DNA from: Betaproteobacteria bacterium
Lineage (GTDB): Bacteria; Pseudomonadota; Gammaproteobacteria; Burkholderiales; Casimicrobiaceae
Direction of reading: 5' to 3'
Length of the DNA: 64,000 nucleotides
Assembly: GCA_016704895.1 (NCBI GenBank)
Contig: JADIZG010000070.1
Span: 62,001 to 126,000, forward strand
This document shows, one piece after another, positions 24,517 through 33,598 of this stretch. How positions within the stretch are numbered: the stretch's first letter is position 1; each line of letters starts with the position of its first letter. Made by a program: the position numbers and the translations under genes. Below the pieces are notes generated by a model. The model worked only from the letters and a program-made list of their open reading frames with translations, ran no database searches and was not told the DNA's origin.

Positions 24517-25347
24517 ATGCATCCGATGCTCACGACCGCCGTCAAGGCGGCACGCCGCGCAGGAAACGTCATCAACCGCGGCGCACGCGACCTCGACCTC
24601 CTGCAGGTCAGCTCGAAGGGGCCGAAGGACTTCGTGAGCGAGATCGACCACGCGGCCGAGGCCGCGATCGTCGAGACGCTGCTGGGCGCGTATCCGACCC
24701 ACGCGATCCTCGCCGAGGAAGGCACGGCGAAGGGCGAGAACGCCGAGGCCGAATACGTGTGGATCATCGACCCGCTCGACGGGACGACCAACTTCCTGCA
24801 CGGGTTTCCCCAGTACTGCGTGTCGATCGCGCTCGAGCACCGCGGCATCGTGACGCAGGGCGTCATCTACGACCCGGTGCGCAACGACCTGTTCACCGCG
24901 ACGCGCGGCCGCGGCGCGTTCCTGAACGACCGGCGCATCCGCGTCAGCAAGCGCCACCACCTGCGCGACTGCCTGATCGGGACCGGCTTCCCGTTCCGCG
25001 ACGGCAGCTTCCTCGACACCTACCTCGCGATGATGAAGGAGATGATCACGCACACCGCGGGGCTGCGCCGGCCCGGCGCCGCGGCGCTCGACCTCGCCTA
25101 CGTCGCGGCGGGCTGCTACGACGGCTTCTTCGAGGTGGGGCTCAATCCCTGGGACGTCGCCGCGGGCAGCCTGCTCGTCCTCGAGGCCGGCGGCCTGATC
25201 GGCGACCTGTCCGGCGAAGGCGACTATCTGCGCGGCGGGCAGGTGATCGCGGCCAACCCGAAGATCTTCGCCCAGATGGTCCAGGCACTGTCGCCTTTTC
25301 GCGCCGCGATGGCGCGCGAGGTCGCCCAGAAGACGCCAGGCGCCTGA
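24517..25347 (+). CDS. suhB: Inositol-1-monophosphatase / SuhB
   Basis: SuhB dephosphorylates inositol monophosphate and, in enterobacteria, is part of the rRNA transcription antitermination complex. The 276-residue product has the metal-binding motifs VSEIDHAAE, LAEEGTAKG and WIIDPLDGTTNFLHGFP, and the second signature NPWDVAAGSLLVLEAGG. I chose the ATG at 24517 (MHPMLTTAVKAARRAG), which matches the family N-terminus; an earlier in-frame start adds a Pro/Arg-rich stretch. It diverges from trmJ. Confidence 0.94.
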   Translation: MHPMLTTAVKAARRAGNVINRGARDLDLLQVSSKGPKDFVSEIDHAAEAAIVETLLGAYPTHAILAEEGTAKGENAEAEYVWIIDPLDGTTNFLHGFPQYCVSIALEHRGIVTQGVIYDPVRNDLFTATRGRGAFLNDRRIRVSKRHHLRDCLIGTGFPFRDGSFLDTYLAMMKEMITHTAGLRRPGAAALDLAYVAAGCYDGFFEVGLNPWDVAAGSLLVLEAGGLIGDLSGEGDYLRGGQVIAANPKIFAQMVQALSPFRAAMAREVAQKTPGA

Positions 25348-25470
25348 CACCCGCCCGGGGATTCGCTACCATCGGCCGAGAGGCCCCGGCGCCGCGCCCA
25401 TGGCATCGATCTTGCAGCGGTGCGGGATCGCCCAGGTTCCGGCATGACCCCCGACCGACGGAGTCCCCGC

Positions 25471-27633
25471 ATGGCATCCCCCGCTCGCCGCCCGGCCCAT
25501 CCGTTCCGCCTCGCCCTTGCCGCGGCATCCCTCGCCGCCGCGCTCGCCGCGCCCGTCGCGGCCGAGCCGGTCGGCGGCCTGCGCGTGATGCTCCACCCGT
25601 CCGTCGCGCCGCGCGGAACGCTGCCCGACGCGACGCGCGCGAAGCTCGAGCGCATCGCCGGCACGCCGCTCACGCTGTCCGCCGCGACGCGGACCGGCGC
25701 ACTCGATCTCGCGCTGCCAGCTTCGGTCGAGGCCAGCGATGCTGCGCGCCTCGCGAAGCTGCTGCGCGAAGATCGGTCCGTGCTCTGGGCGCAACCGCTC
25801 CGGGCGCCGAGGGCGCTCGCGAAGGCCGCCACCGCGGACGCACGGTTCAACGTGCCCGGCCGCCGGCTGATGGTCCGGCTCGCCGACGGCGTCGCCGAGG
25901 ACTGGTCGGTGCTCGCGCCGCAGTTCGCTGAGCGCATCGGGATGCCCGTCGCCGCCGAGCGCAAGGTCGGCAACGTGTGGCTCGTCTCGATCGCGATCGC
26001 CCGCGCGCCCGACGCGCTCGCCGCGCTCGCCTCCGCGCTGGAGCAGGATCCCGCGGTGATGTACGCCGACCCGGTGCGCCGCGTCGTCGCGCAGACGACC
26101 CCGAACGATCCGCTGTTCGGGATCCAGTGGTCGCTGACCGACCCGGTGGCGGGCGTGAACGCGTCGGCCGCGTGGGACGTGCAGCGGGGCTCGGGCGGCA
26201 TCACCGTCGCCGTCATCGACACGGGCACCGTGGCGCATCCCGACCTCGCCGGCCGCGTGCTGCCCGGCTACGACTTCGTCACCGACCCCGAAGCGGCGCG
26301 CGACGGCGACGGCCGCGACGCGAATCCGCACGACGAGGGCGACTGGGCCGGCGACAACGAGTGCGGCGACGGCGTCCCGGGCTTCGACAGCTTCTTCCAC
26401 GGGCTCTTCGTCTCCGGGCTGATCGGAGCGAACGCCGACAACGGCATCGGCATCGCCGGCATGGACTGGGCGGCGAGCATCCTGCCGGTGCGCGCGCTCG
26501 CCAGGTGCGGCGGCACCGACGCGGACGTGTTCGAAGGGATGCTGTGGGCGTCCGGCGTGCAGATCGCAGGCGTGCCCGCCAACCAGCATCCGGCGCGCGT
26601 CATCAACATGAGCCTCGGCGGCTGGGGCAACTGCTCGTCCGCCGTCCAGGAGGCGATCGACGACGCGCTCGCGCAGGGCGCGGTCGTCGTCGTGGCCGCC
26701 GGCAACGCGTCGATCGACGTCGAGTCGTTCTCGCCCGCCAATTGCGGCGGCGTGATCACGGTCGGCGCCACCGGGAACACCGGCGAGCGGGCGTCGTACT
26801 CGAACTTCGGCCCGCGCGTCGACCTCTCGGCGCCGGGCGGCGACGGCGACGACGAGACCTCGCTCATCGTGTCGACCTACGCCTACGGCGCGACGACGCC
26901 GGGCGACCCGGCGTACGCGATCGCCGCGGGCACGAGCTTCTCCGCGCCGCTCGTATCGGGCACCGTCTCGCTGATGCTCGCGCGCAACCCGACGCTCACC
27001 GCCGGACGCGTGCTGTCGATCCTCCAGGGCACGACGCGCGAGTTCCCGCTCGGCACGCAGTGTCGCGCCGGCTCGCTCTGCGGCGCGGGGCTGCTCGACG
27101 CGGGAGCGGCCGTCGCGAGCACGCCGCCGGCCAGCGCCACGATCCCGCCCAACGCGATTCCGGTGATCGAGTACTACCGCGCCGACAACGACCACTACTT
27201 CGTCACCGCGGACCCGAACGAGGTCGCGTACCTCGATGTCCACATGCGCGGCGTGTACGAGCGGACCGGGACCGTGTTCTTCGCCTACCCCGACTCGTTC
27301 CTCGCGCCGCCGGCCGTGCAACCGGTGTGCCGCTTCTACGCCGGCGGGCTCATCGACTCGCACTTCTTCACCGCCAACGCCGCCGAGTGCCAGTTCGTGA
27401 TCGCGCGGTGGCCCGGCACCTGGAACCTCGAGTCGTACGCGGCGTTCTGGATCGAGGTGCCCGATGCGAACGGCGCCTGCCGCGAAGGCACGATCCCGAT
27501 CTACCGGTTCTTCAACAACCGGCAGGACGCGAACCACCGCCACACGCCCGACCTGTCGGTGCGTCGCGCGATGGTCAATCGCGGCTGGGTGCCGGAAGGA
27601 CCGAACGGCGTGGCGCTCTGCTCGCCGATCTGA
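25471..27633 (+). CDS. Secreted subtilisin-like (S8) protease with C-terminal DUF5648-type domain
   Basis: A 720-residue exported serine protease. The signal peptide (FRLALAAASLAAALAAPVAA) is followed by a propeptide of about 190 residues, then the S8 domain with the catalytic triad D250 (VAVIDTGTVAHPDLAG), H310 (FDSFFHGLFVSGLIGAN) and S489 (AAGTSFSAPLVSGTVSLML). The last 150 or so residues (IEYYRADNDHYFVTADPNE, FYAGGLIDSHFFTANAAEC) resemble the DUF5648 module seen at the C-terminus of betaproteobacterial secreted proteases. The ATG at 25471 is preferred over 25444 because it has GGAG at good spacing and starts the signal peptide. It converges on the CHAT gene with 7 bases between. Confidence 0.9.
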   Translation: MASPARRPAHPFRLALAAASLAAALAAPVAAEPVGGLRVMLHPSVAPRGTLPDATRAKLERIAGTPLTLSAATRTGALDLALPASVEASDAARLAKLLREDRSVLWAQPLRAPRALAKAATADARFNVPGRRLMVRLADGVAEDWSVLAPQFAERIGMPVAAERKVGNVWLVSIAIARAPDALAALASALEQDPAVMYADPVRRVVAQTTPNDPLFGIQWSLTDPVAGVNASAAWDVQRGSGGITVAVIDTGTVAHPDLAGRVLPGYDFVTDPEAARDGDGRDANPHDEGDWAGDNECGDGVPGFDSFFHGLFVSGLIGANADNGIGIAGMDWAASILPVRALARCGGTDADVFEGMLWASGVQIAGVPANQHPARVINMSLGGWGNCSSAVQEAIDDALAQGAVVVVAAGNASIDVESFSPANCGGVITVGATGNTGERASYSNFGPRVDLSAPGGDGDDETSLIVSTYAYGATTPGDPAYAIAAGTSFSAPLVSGTVSLMLARNPTLTAGRVLSILQGTTREFPLGTQCRAGSLCGAGLLDAGAAVASTPPASATIPPNAIPVIEYYRADNDHYFVTADPNEVAYLDVHMRGVYERTGTVFFAYPDSFLAPPAVQPVCRFYAGGLIDSHFFTANAAECQFVIARWPGTWNLESYAAFWIEVPDANGACREGTIPIYRFFNNRQDANHRHTPDLSVRRAMVNRGWVPEGPNGVALCSPI

Positions 27634-27640
27634 CGGACAT

Positions 27641-28858
27641 TCAACGCGACGGGTCGCCCGACAGCGCGTAGGGCGCCCAGAAGAACGGGTGCCGCCAGCG
27701 CGGGTCCGCGCGGCCGTCGGCAAGGTCGAGCTGCGCCCGCCGCAGCGCTTCGGCACGGCTGACTCCCGGCTCCTTGGCCACCGCCGAGAACGCGCGCGTG
27801 ACGAGGTCCTGCGCCGAACGCGTCTCGACCGCCCAGTGCGTGACCAGCACCGATCGCGCGCCGGCGAAGAAGAAGCCCCGCGCGAGCCCCGACAGCGCCT
27901 CCTCGGCGCGCCCGTCGTCGGAAGCCGTGTTGCAGGCCGACAGCACGACCCAGTCCGCATCGAGCTTCATGCCCATCACGTCGTCGAGGACGAGCAGCGG
28001 CGATTCCCCCGGCGTCGGCGTGACCGACAGCGCTAGCGCCGGGCGCGACAGGCCGGCGAGATCGCCCGGGCGCAGGCCGTGCGTGGCGAAGGCGACCACG
28101 CGCCTGCCGGACAGGCCGGCGCCCAGCGCGGCGCCACGGCTCGCGCGCTCGCCCAGGTAGGTGTCGCGACCCGGATCGGCGCCCAGCGCGCGTGCGATCG
28201 CCACGATCTCGTCGCGCGTCTCGGGTAGCGGCGGCAACTGCGCATAGTCGGCCTCGGTGAACGCGGCGTCGCGCGAAGACGGCGGCCCGGCGCGCACCAG
28301 CGCGCGTACCGCGCCCGGCGCCGGCGGGGCGACCCCGCGCCGGTAGACCGGATCGCCGAATCCCGCGAACGCTTCGGCCGCGGTCGCGCGCCGTTCGACC
28401 TGCCGAAGCGCGGCAAACGCGGCCACCGTCGACACGTGCGTCACCGCGTGCTTGCGGACGAGCCACGCTGGCTCGCCCGCCGATGGCCGCTCGCTGACCA
28501 GCACGGCGAAGGGAATCGTCGCGAGATCGCCGTTGGTCGCGACGACGAGGCTCGATACCCCGGCAAGCCGCGACGCGAACGGCTCGAGGAGCTCCTGGTA
28601 GAGCCGGTGCGCCGACGCCAAGTCGACCGGCGCCGAGCCGGGCGACGGCCGATCGCCGACGTCGAGCGTCGCACGGAGCTTCGCGACGAGCGCGCGCACC
28701 TCCGCCTGCGCGAGCGGCGACACGTGCAGCGCCGGCCCGCGTCCACTTCCCACGAACCAGACGAACGTCGCGGTCGGCGTCGTGTAGACGCTCACCAGCG
28801 CCTCCCCGCGATCGAGCAGGTCGGCGACCTGGTCGAGCGTGGGCGGCTTGGGGTTCAC
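27641..28858 (-). CDS. CHAT-domain caspase-clan protease
   Basis: A 405-residue protein with a C-terminal CHAT domain, a caspase-related cysteine protease fold often joined to TPR repeats. The catalytic histidine is H260 in AFATHGLRPGD and the cysteine C309 in VVLSACNTASDDGR, followed by the conserved GLARGFFFAGARSVLVTHW. No signal peptide is seen. The start is a GTG that overlaps the stop of the upstream TPR gene (GTGA), so the TPR and CHAT parts, which are one polypeptide in many bacteria, are here two coupled genes. The target is unknown. Confidence 0.9.
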   Translation of the reverse strand: MNPKPPTLDQVADLLDRGEALVSVYTTPTATFVWFVGSGRGPALHVSPLAQAEVRALVAKLRATLDVGDRPSPGSAPVDLASAHRLYQELLEPFASRLAGVSSLVVATNGDLATIPFAVLVSERPSAGEPAWLVRKHAVTHVSTVAAFAALRQVERRATAAEAFAGFGDPVYRRGVAPPAPGAVRALVRAGPPSSRDAAFTEADYAQLPPLPETRDEIVAIARALGADPGRDTYLGERASRGAALGAGLSGRRVVAFATHGLRPGDLAGLSRPALALSVTPTPGESPLLVLDDVMGMKLDADWVVLSACNTASDDGRAEEALSGLARGFFFAGARSVLVTHWAVETRSAQDLVTRAFSAVAKEPGVSRAEALRRAQLDLADGRADPRWRHPFFWAPYALSGDPSR

Positions 28859-30714
28859 GAGCGCCCGTAGGCAGGAAAGCGGGCCGCGAGCTCGCGCACG
28901 ATCGCGCCACGGGCCTTGTCGGCCATCGCGACAGCCTCGCGCGACTTCGCGATCGCGGCGCGGCGCTCGCTCGCCAACGTACGTTGCGACGCCGCCTCGG
29001 CCGGTTCCGGCTTCGCCTTCTGGCGCTCCTGGGCCTCCTTCGTGAGCCTCGCGTCCGCCTCGAGTTGCGCGTTGAGCTGCGCAACGAGCTCGCGCGACTG
29101 GCGGCGCGTGTCCTGCTCGCGGCGCGCGAACTCGGCGATCTCCGGATTGCCGATCGCGACGCGCGCCGACGCGTCGATCAGCGCCTGCTGGACGGCGCTC
29201 GCCCGCAGGCGGTCGGCCACGCGGAATGCGTCGCTCGCCATGCCGTCGGAGACGCCGCGCGCGGGGCTTTCGCGATACGCCGCCTCGACCATCGACAGGA
29301 ACGAGTGCAGCGCGATGGGCGTGTAGAACCCGCGCAGGCCGGCCGGCTCGGCGTCCGCGAACGAGGTCTCGGGCGCGAAGAGGGACCGGAACACGATCTC
29401 GTAGTCGGACAGCGCGTCGCGGTCGCGGCGCAGCGCCTGGTAGGCCATCGCGCGCACCGCCTTGGACTCGACGGTGAGCGGGTGCGCCTCGCCGAAATTG
29501 CGCGCCCGGTAGCGCGCCGAGCCGTCGATGCGCTGGAGACCGGCGTCGGCGCGTCCGTTCCTGACGTGCAGGATCGCCTGCAGCACCGCGCTGTCGATGC
29601 GCGCGCGCGCCACCGGGTCATCGACCGCCGCCTGCAGCATTCCGGCGGCGACCCCGTCGGCCTCCTTCCAGCGCTCCAGTCCGAAGAGCGCCTGCAGCTG
29701 CTGGAACTGCGCGTCCTGCATCCGGTCGGAGCTCGGAAGCGCCCCGCTTTCGCGCTGGACCTCTACCGCCCGCGTCGCCGACGCGTACGCGTCGGCATAG
29801 CGCCGTTGGGCGAGCTGGGCCTGCGCGAGACGGCCGTACCAGTATCCGAGCGTCGTGCCCGCCGTCGCCTCCTCCTGCGCCTGGCGAATCCCCGTGCGCG
29901 CGATCAGCTCGGCCTCGGCGCTCTTGCCCTGCGCCACCGCGAGCCAGACCGCGCGGGCCATCACGGCATTGCGCTCGCGCACCGAGCGGTCGACGTGGAG
30001 CGGGTTCGCCCCCCGCATCGAGCGCAGGCGCGCGACCTCGGCGTTCGCCATCCCGAGCGAGCGCCGGGCCGCCGCCTCGGCACCGTCGAAGTCGCCCTCC
30101 TGCTGCAGCAGCGACGAGCGCAGCCGCTCGATCTCGGTGAAGAGGAACACGACGCCCGGGCTGCTGCGATCGCCCTCGATGCGCGCGGCCTCGGCCTCGG
30201 ACCGGGCCAGCGCCGAGCGCGCCTTCGCGCGCTCGCCCAGCGAGGCATGGTCTCCCCCCAGCTGCACGAGGTAGGCCGCGCGCGCGGCCGTGCCGAGCGA
30301 CTTGTCGTCGACGAGCTTCTCGCCCATCTCCATCGCCTCGCTCTGGCTGCCGTTGCGCCAGATCTCGCGCCACAGGTAACCGATGTAGGGCGAGGCCTGA
30401 TCCGGCTTCGCCGTCAGCTCGACCAATCGCCGCAGCGCCGCGATGCGGGCCGCGCCGTCACCGACGGTGAACGCCGCCCGCTGGCGCTCGAGCCAGTAGT
30501 CCGCCTCGCGCTCGGGCGTCGCGCCTTGCGGAGGCGCCTGCGCGAGAATGCGCCTCGCGTCGTCGAGCGACAGTCGCGCGCCTCCGACCTCGTCGGACGC
30601 CGCGTCGACGCCCTCGTCCTGCGCGGCGACGCCGACCGGCCACGCGGCAACGGCAGCGACCGCCGCAGCAAGCATCAGGCTGCGCAGACGCGCGCGGGCG
30701 CGCACCGCGCTCAC
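28855..30714 (-). CDS. TPR-repeat exported protein, partner of the CHAT protease
   Basis: A 619-residue protein with a signal peptide (SLMLAAAVAAVAAWPVGVAAQ) and many degenerate TPR-like helical pairs (for example YADAYASATRAVEVQRESG and EAHPLTVESKAVRAMAYQAL), ending in a long charged coiled coil rich in Ala, Arg and Glu (VAQLNAQLEADARLTKEAQE). This is the N-terminal half usual for TPR-CHAT proteins. The GTG start overlaps the stop of a fragment of a caspase-like gene, and its own stop overlaps the CHAT start, so it was once the third gene of a coupled string. The open frame extends far upstream, but only the part from 30714 is protein-like. Confidence 0.75.
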   Translation of the reverse strand: MSAVRARARLRSLMLAAAVAAVAAWPVGVAAQDEGVDAASDEVGGARLSLDDARRILAQAPPQGATPEREADYWLERQRAAFTVGDGAARIAALRRLVELTAKPDQASPYIGYLWREIWRNGSQSEAMEMGEKLVDDKSLGTAARAAYLVQLGGDHASLGERAKARSALARSEAEAARIEGDRSSPGVVFLFTEIERLRSSLLQQEGDFDGAEAAARRSLGMANAEVARLRSMRGANPLHVDRSVRERNAVMARAVWLAVAQGKSAEAELIARTGIRQAQEEATAGTTLGYWYGRLAQAQLAQRRYADAYASATRAVEVQRESGALPSSDRMQDAQFQQLQALFGLERWKEADGVAAGMLQAAVDDPVARARIDSAVLQAILHVRNGRADAGLQRIDGSARYRARNFGEAHPLTVESKAVRAMAYQALRRDRDALSDYEIVFRSLFAPETSFADAEPAGLRGFYTPIALHSFLSMVEAAYRESPARGVSDGMASDAFRVADRLRASAVQQALIDASARVAIGNPEIAEFARREQDTRRQSRELVAQLNAQLEADARLTKEAQERQKAKPEPAEAASQRTLASERRAAIAKSREAVAMADKARGAIVRELAARFPAYGRS

Positions 30715-30833
30715 GCCTGCCGCCAGCGCATCTGCCGGAACGAGACCATCTCGCGGCGCTCCGCATACTGCGCGCGCAGGCTCCGGCCGTCGTAGCGGAT
30801 CGTGTCGTTGCGAAGCGAGTAGTTCACGCCCGG
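30711..30833 (-). pseudogene. C-terminal scrap of a third caspase-like gene copy
   Basis: Forty residues, ending REMVSFRQMRWRQA and containing NYSLRNDTIRYDGRSLRAQY, are nearly identical to the end of the intact caspase-like protein encoded at 33595-35325. Nothing upstream of this tail is homologous. Its stop overlaps the TPR gene's GTG, the same junction found at the ends of the other two copies. It is a remnant of an ancestral gene of which the rest has been lost. Confidence 0.85.
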
Positions 30834-30901
30834 CTCCCCAGCATCGTCGTAGATCGAATTGCCCCTCGGGAATCGGCGGCACCGCACCCGACGCTGTCGC
30901 G

Positions 30902-31795
30902 TCACAGGTTCTTCGCGAAGAACTGCACGGCGTCCCGACGCGACCGTTCACCGGCCTCGGCATTCGCGTATCCCCGCCAGGTGCCGCCGCGCCCTTTGTT
31001 CGCGAGGGGGGATGTCGACTGGGCGTCGCGGGGCGCGTCCCATCCGTGGTAGGCGCCGGAATACGTGGTCTCCGTGAAGGCGGCGCCTGCGGACTTGTTG
31101 GCCTCGGCGACGAACTTCGCACACGAATCGGAGTCGTCGTAGTCGTCCTTCTCCGCCGCCAGGATCAACACGGGCGCGCCCGTGAATTTCATGTACGTGT
31201 CGGGGTCGAGCTTCATGAACTTGTGCGGCGAGGCCATGGCCGTTCCCTCGAGAACCGAGCTGTGGATCCAACAGACCGGATAGAGCGCCAGATGCGCCTT
31301 GAACCGGCGGTTGCCCTGCGTGAGCTCGGTCGTGAATCGATCGGTGGCGGCCACGATCGAAAGCATCCCTCCCCAGGAGAATCCCATGACGCCGATACGT
31401 GCCGGGTCGATCTCCGGCCGCGACGCGAGGTACTCGAGGGCGCCGAATACATGAGGCATGTTCTGCTGCACAGTCGGGTGCGTCTGGACGGTCTGGCCCC
31501 GGGCGAACATCTCGATCTCGAGCGTCGCGATGCCCGCCTTGTTGAGCGCTGCGGCGTACGCAGCCCCTCTCGCGTCAACGCCTCCGGACGAATGCAGGAT
31601 GACAACGGCGGGCAGCTTGTCCGCCTGGCTTGCCGGCATGTTCATCGTTCCGGAGACCGTCGTCGGTGCATCCTGGTACTTCGATGGCGGCGTCGTGAAC
31701 GAAACGCGCGCGGGCGCGACGTCCTGCGCCCATCCGGAGATCGATCCCGACACGAGCACGGCCAATCCCGCGGCGATCAGCATTCCGACAGACAT
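30902..31795 (-). CDS. Dienelactone-hydrolase-like exported hydrolase
   Basis: A 297-residue alpha/beta hydrolase with a signal peptide (MSVGMLIAAGLAVLVSGSISGWAQ, positions 1-24). The body has VVILHSSGGVDARG, a nucleophile motif GVMGFSWGGML and the late GAYHGWDAP with the probable catalytic histidine, typical of the dienelactone hydrolase family; the nucleophile here is Ser rather than the Cys of true dienelactone hydrolases. The substrate is unknown. GAGGAGACTGCC before the ATG is a strong ribosome-binding site. It lies between the decayed caspase copies and has no obvious role with them, so it may be an insertion that split the unit. Confidence 0.82.
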   Translation of the reverse strand: MSVGMLIAAGLAVLVSGSISGWAQDVAPARVSFTTPPSKYQDAPTTVSGTMNMPASQADKLPAVVILHSSGGVDARGAAYAAALNKAGIATLEIEMFARGQTVQTHPTVQQNMPHVFGALEYLASRPEIDPARIGVMGFSWGGMLSIVAATDRFTTELTQGNRRFKAHLALYPVCWIHSSVLEGTAMASPHKFMKLDPDTYMKFTGAPVLILAAEKDDYDDSDSCAKFVAEANKSAGAAFTETTYSGAYHGWDAPRDAQSTSPLANKGRGGTWRGYANAEAGERSRRDAVQFFAKNL

Positions 31796-31843
31796 GGCAG
31801 TCTCCTCGTCACGAAGTCGAACTTCCGGCACGAGGCACGGAAC

Positions 31844-33598
31844 TCATGCCTGAGTCCAGCGCAGCTGCCGGCAGGACACGAGCTCGCGACCTTCGGCGTC
31901 CAGGACGCGCAGACTACGGCCGTCAAGGCGCCGCCAATCGGTGCGCAGCGCGAAATTGAGTCCGGGCACGAGCCAGGCCACGAACCGGAGCTGCGAGCCA
32001 AACTGCAGGTTGTACCCTTCGCCGTCGATCCTGAACGACTCGAACTCCCCAGCGGCGATTCTGATCCGCTCGCGAGCCGCCACATGGTAGTCGTAGTACG
32101 CCTCCATCGGCGGCGCGCTTCCGGCCGTGCGCCGGTAACGGGTCGTCCACCGCCGCCCGAGCTGGAGCTCGGCCGGGCTGGACTGGAGCCTGGGATCGTA
32201 GGTGAACGTGCCCAGCTTGAGCGGATTGCCCATGCTGTCGATCACGATCTGCCCGTCGTTGATCTCGATCCGGTCGGCGTCGAGGTCGACGCGCGTCACC
32301 CGATGTTCCTCGCGGCCGGTCGCGCGTGCGTATACCGGGTCGAACGTCGAATAGACGGCGACGTCGCCTTCCGAGTAGTTGCGATCGAGCGGATAGGTCC
32401 CGGCGGACATCGGGTTCGCCGACGGGCGAATCAGGACGGGGGGCGGGAGTCCGGGAACGATCTCGAGCTGCGCCGGCTGTCGGCGCTTCCATTCGGCCAG
32501 GACGATCGCCGGCGCGGCGACGGCAGCCGGGGCGCCCTGGACCGGAACCGGGACATCGTGCACTGGCGCCGGCGCGACGTGACCGCCGCAACCTGCACCG
32601 GCGTTCGCGCGGCCTCGTCCCGCGCGACGAAATAAGCGAGACGCGTCTGCGCGATCTCGGCGAACCGTCCGCTCGGATGCTCCCGCAGGTACGTGATCCA
32701 GTCCTTCGCGTCCTTCGATCCCTTCGTCCGGTTCCACGCTTCCAGGTCGCGCTGGACTTCCGCCTCGAGCTCCGCCTCGGAGAGCTTCCTCGCCGTCGGA
32801 AACAGGAACACGTCGCCCTCCAGCGACGTCGACTCCACGGCACCTGCGCCCCCTTCGACGCGATCCGCACCGCCAGCCTCACCCGCTTGAGCGCATCCTC
32901 GAGCCGCGTCGCCGGCACGCCCAGCTCGCGTACCAGGTGCTCGGCATAGAGGCCCGATTGCCCCCCGCTCCCGGCGGCGTCCGCCGCCACGCTCCCCGGC
33001 GCCGTCGAGAACGCGAGCAGGCTCGAGGGCGGCGCGTCGAACTGCGACAAACCCTTCTGCGCCGGACGGTACGACGCGCCGAACGGATTGTCCGGCACGC
33101 GTCCAGCACGATCACGAACGTCCTGCCCTTCGCCCGCGCGAGCTGGTCAGCAGCGACGCCAGGTCGAGGCACTGCGCCGGCAGGTCCGCCGACGTGTTCA
33201 CCGCGCGTCGACGGGCAGCAGGTAGTTGCGCCAGTCCAGTTGCGCCCCGTGGCCCGCGTAGTAGAAGAACACGAGCTTCGCTTCGCTCGCGGCCGCCGCC
33301 TCGGCGAAGCGCTTCGTCGCCTCGATCAGCGTGCCCCGGTCCGCGTTCGTGCGCAGGTCGACGCCGAACCCCGCCTTGCCGAGCAGCCCGCCATCGCCTT
33401 CGCGTCGTTTACCGCGTTGCCCAGCGGCGCGCCCGGGTACGCGTCGTTGCCGACGACCAGCGCCAGCCGCGACGGATCGGCCGCAGCGCCCGCCGGCAGC
33501 ACGAGTCCGGGAGCGAGTACGGCGGTCGCGCCGAGCTGCAGGAATTCGCGACGCGTGGGATGGCGAGGCATCATCCGCCTGAAGGACACCACGCTCAC
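31844..33598 (-). pseudogene. Frameshifted second copy of the caspase-like gene
   Basis: This is a tandem copy of the gene at 33595-35325. It starts at a GTG in a GTGA overlap with that gene's stop or at the ATG at 33571, with a Tat-type start (TRREFLQLGATAVLAPG). All parts of the paralogue can be followed but in several frames: VVGNDAYPGAPLGNAVNDAK, the catalytic FVIVLDACR, LYAEHLVRELGVPATRLEDA, VQRDLEAWNRTKGS and ELVSCRQLRWTQA at the end. Compared with the paralogue, single bases are missing near 33388, 33202, 33144, 33092 and 32833, with one more shift near 32580. Residue similarity is high throughout, so the damage is recent or artefactual. Confidence 0.88.
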
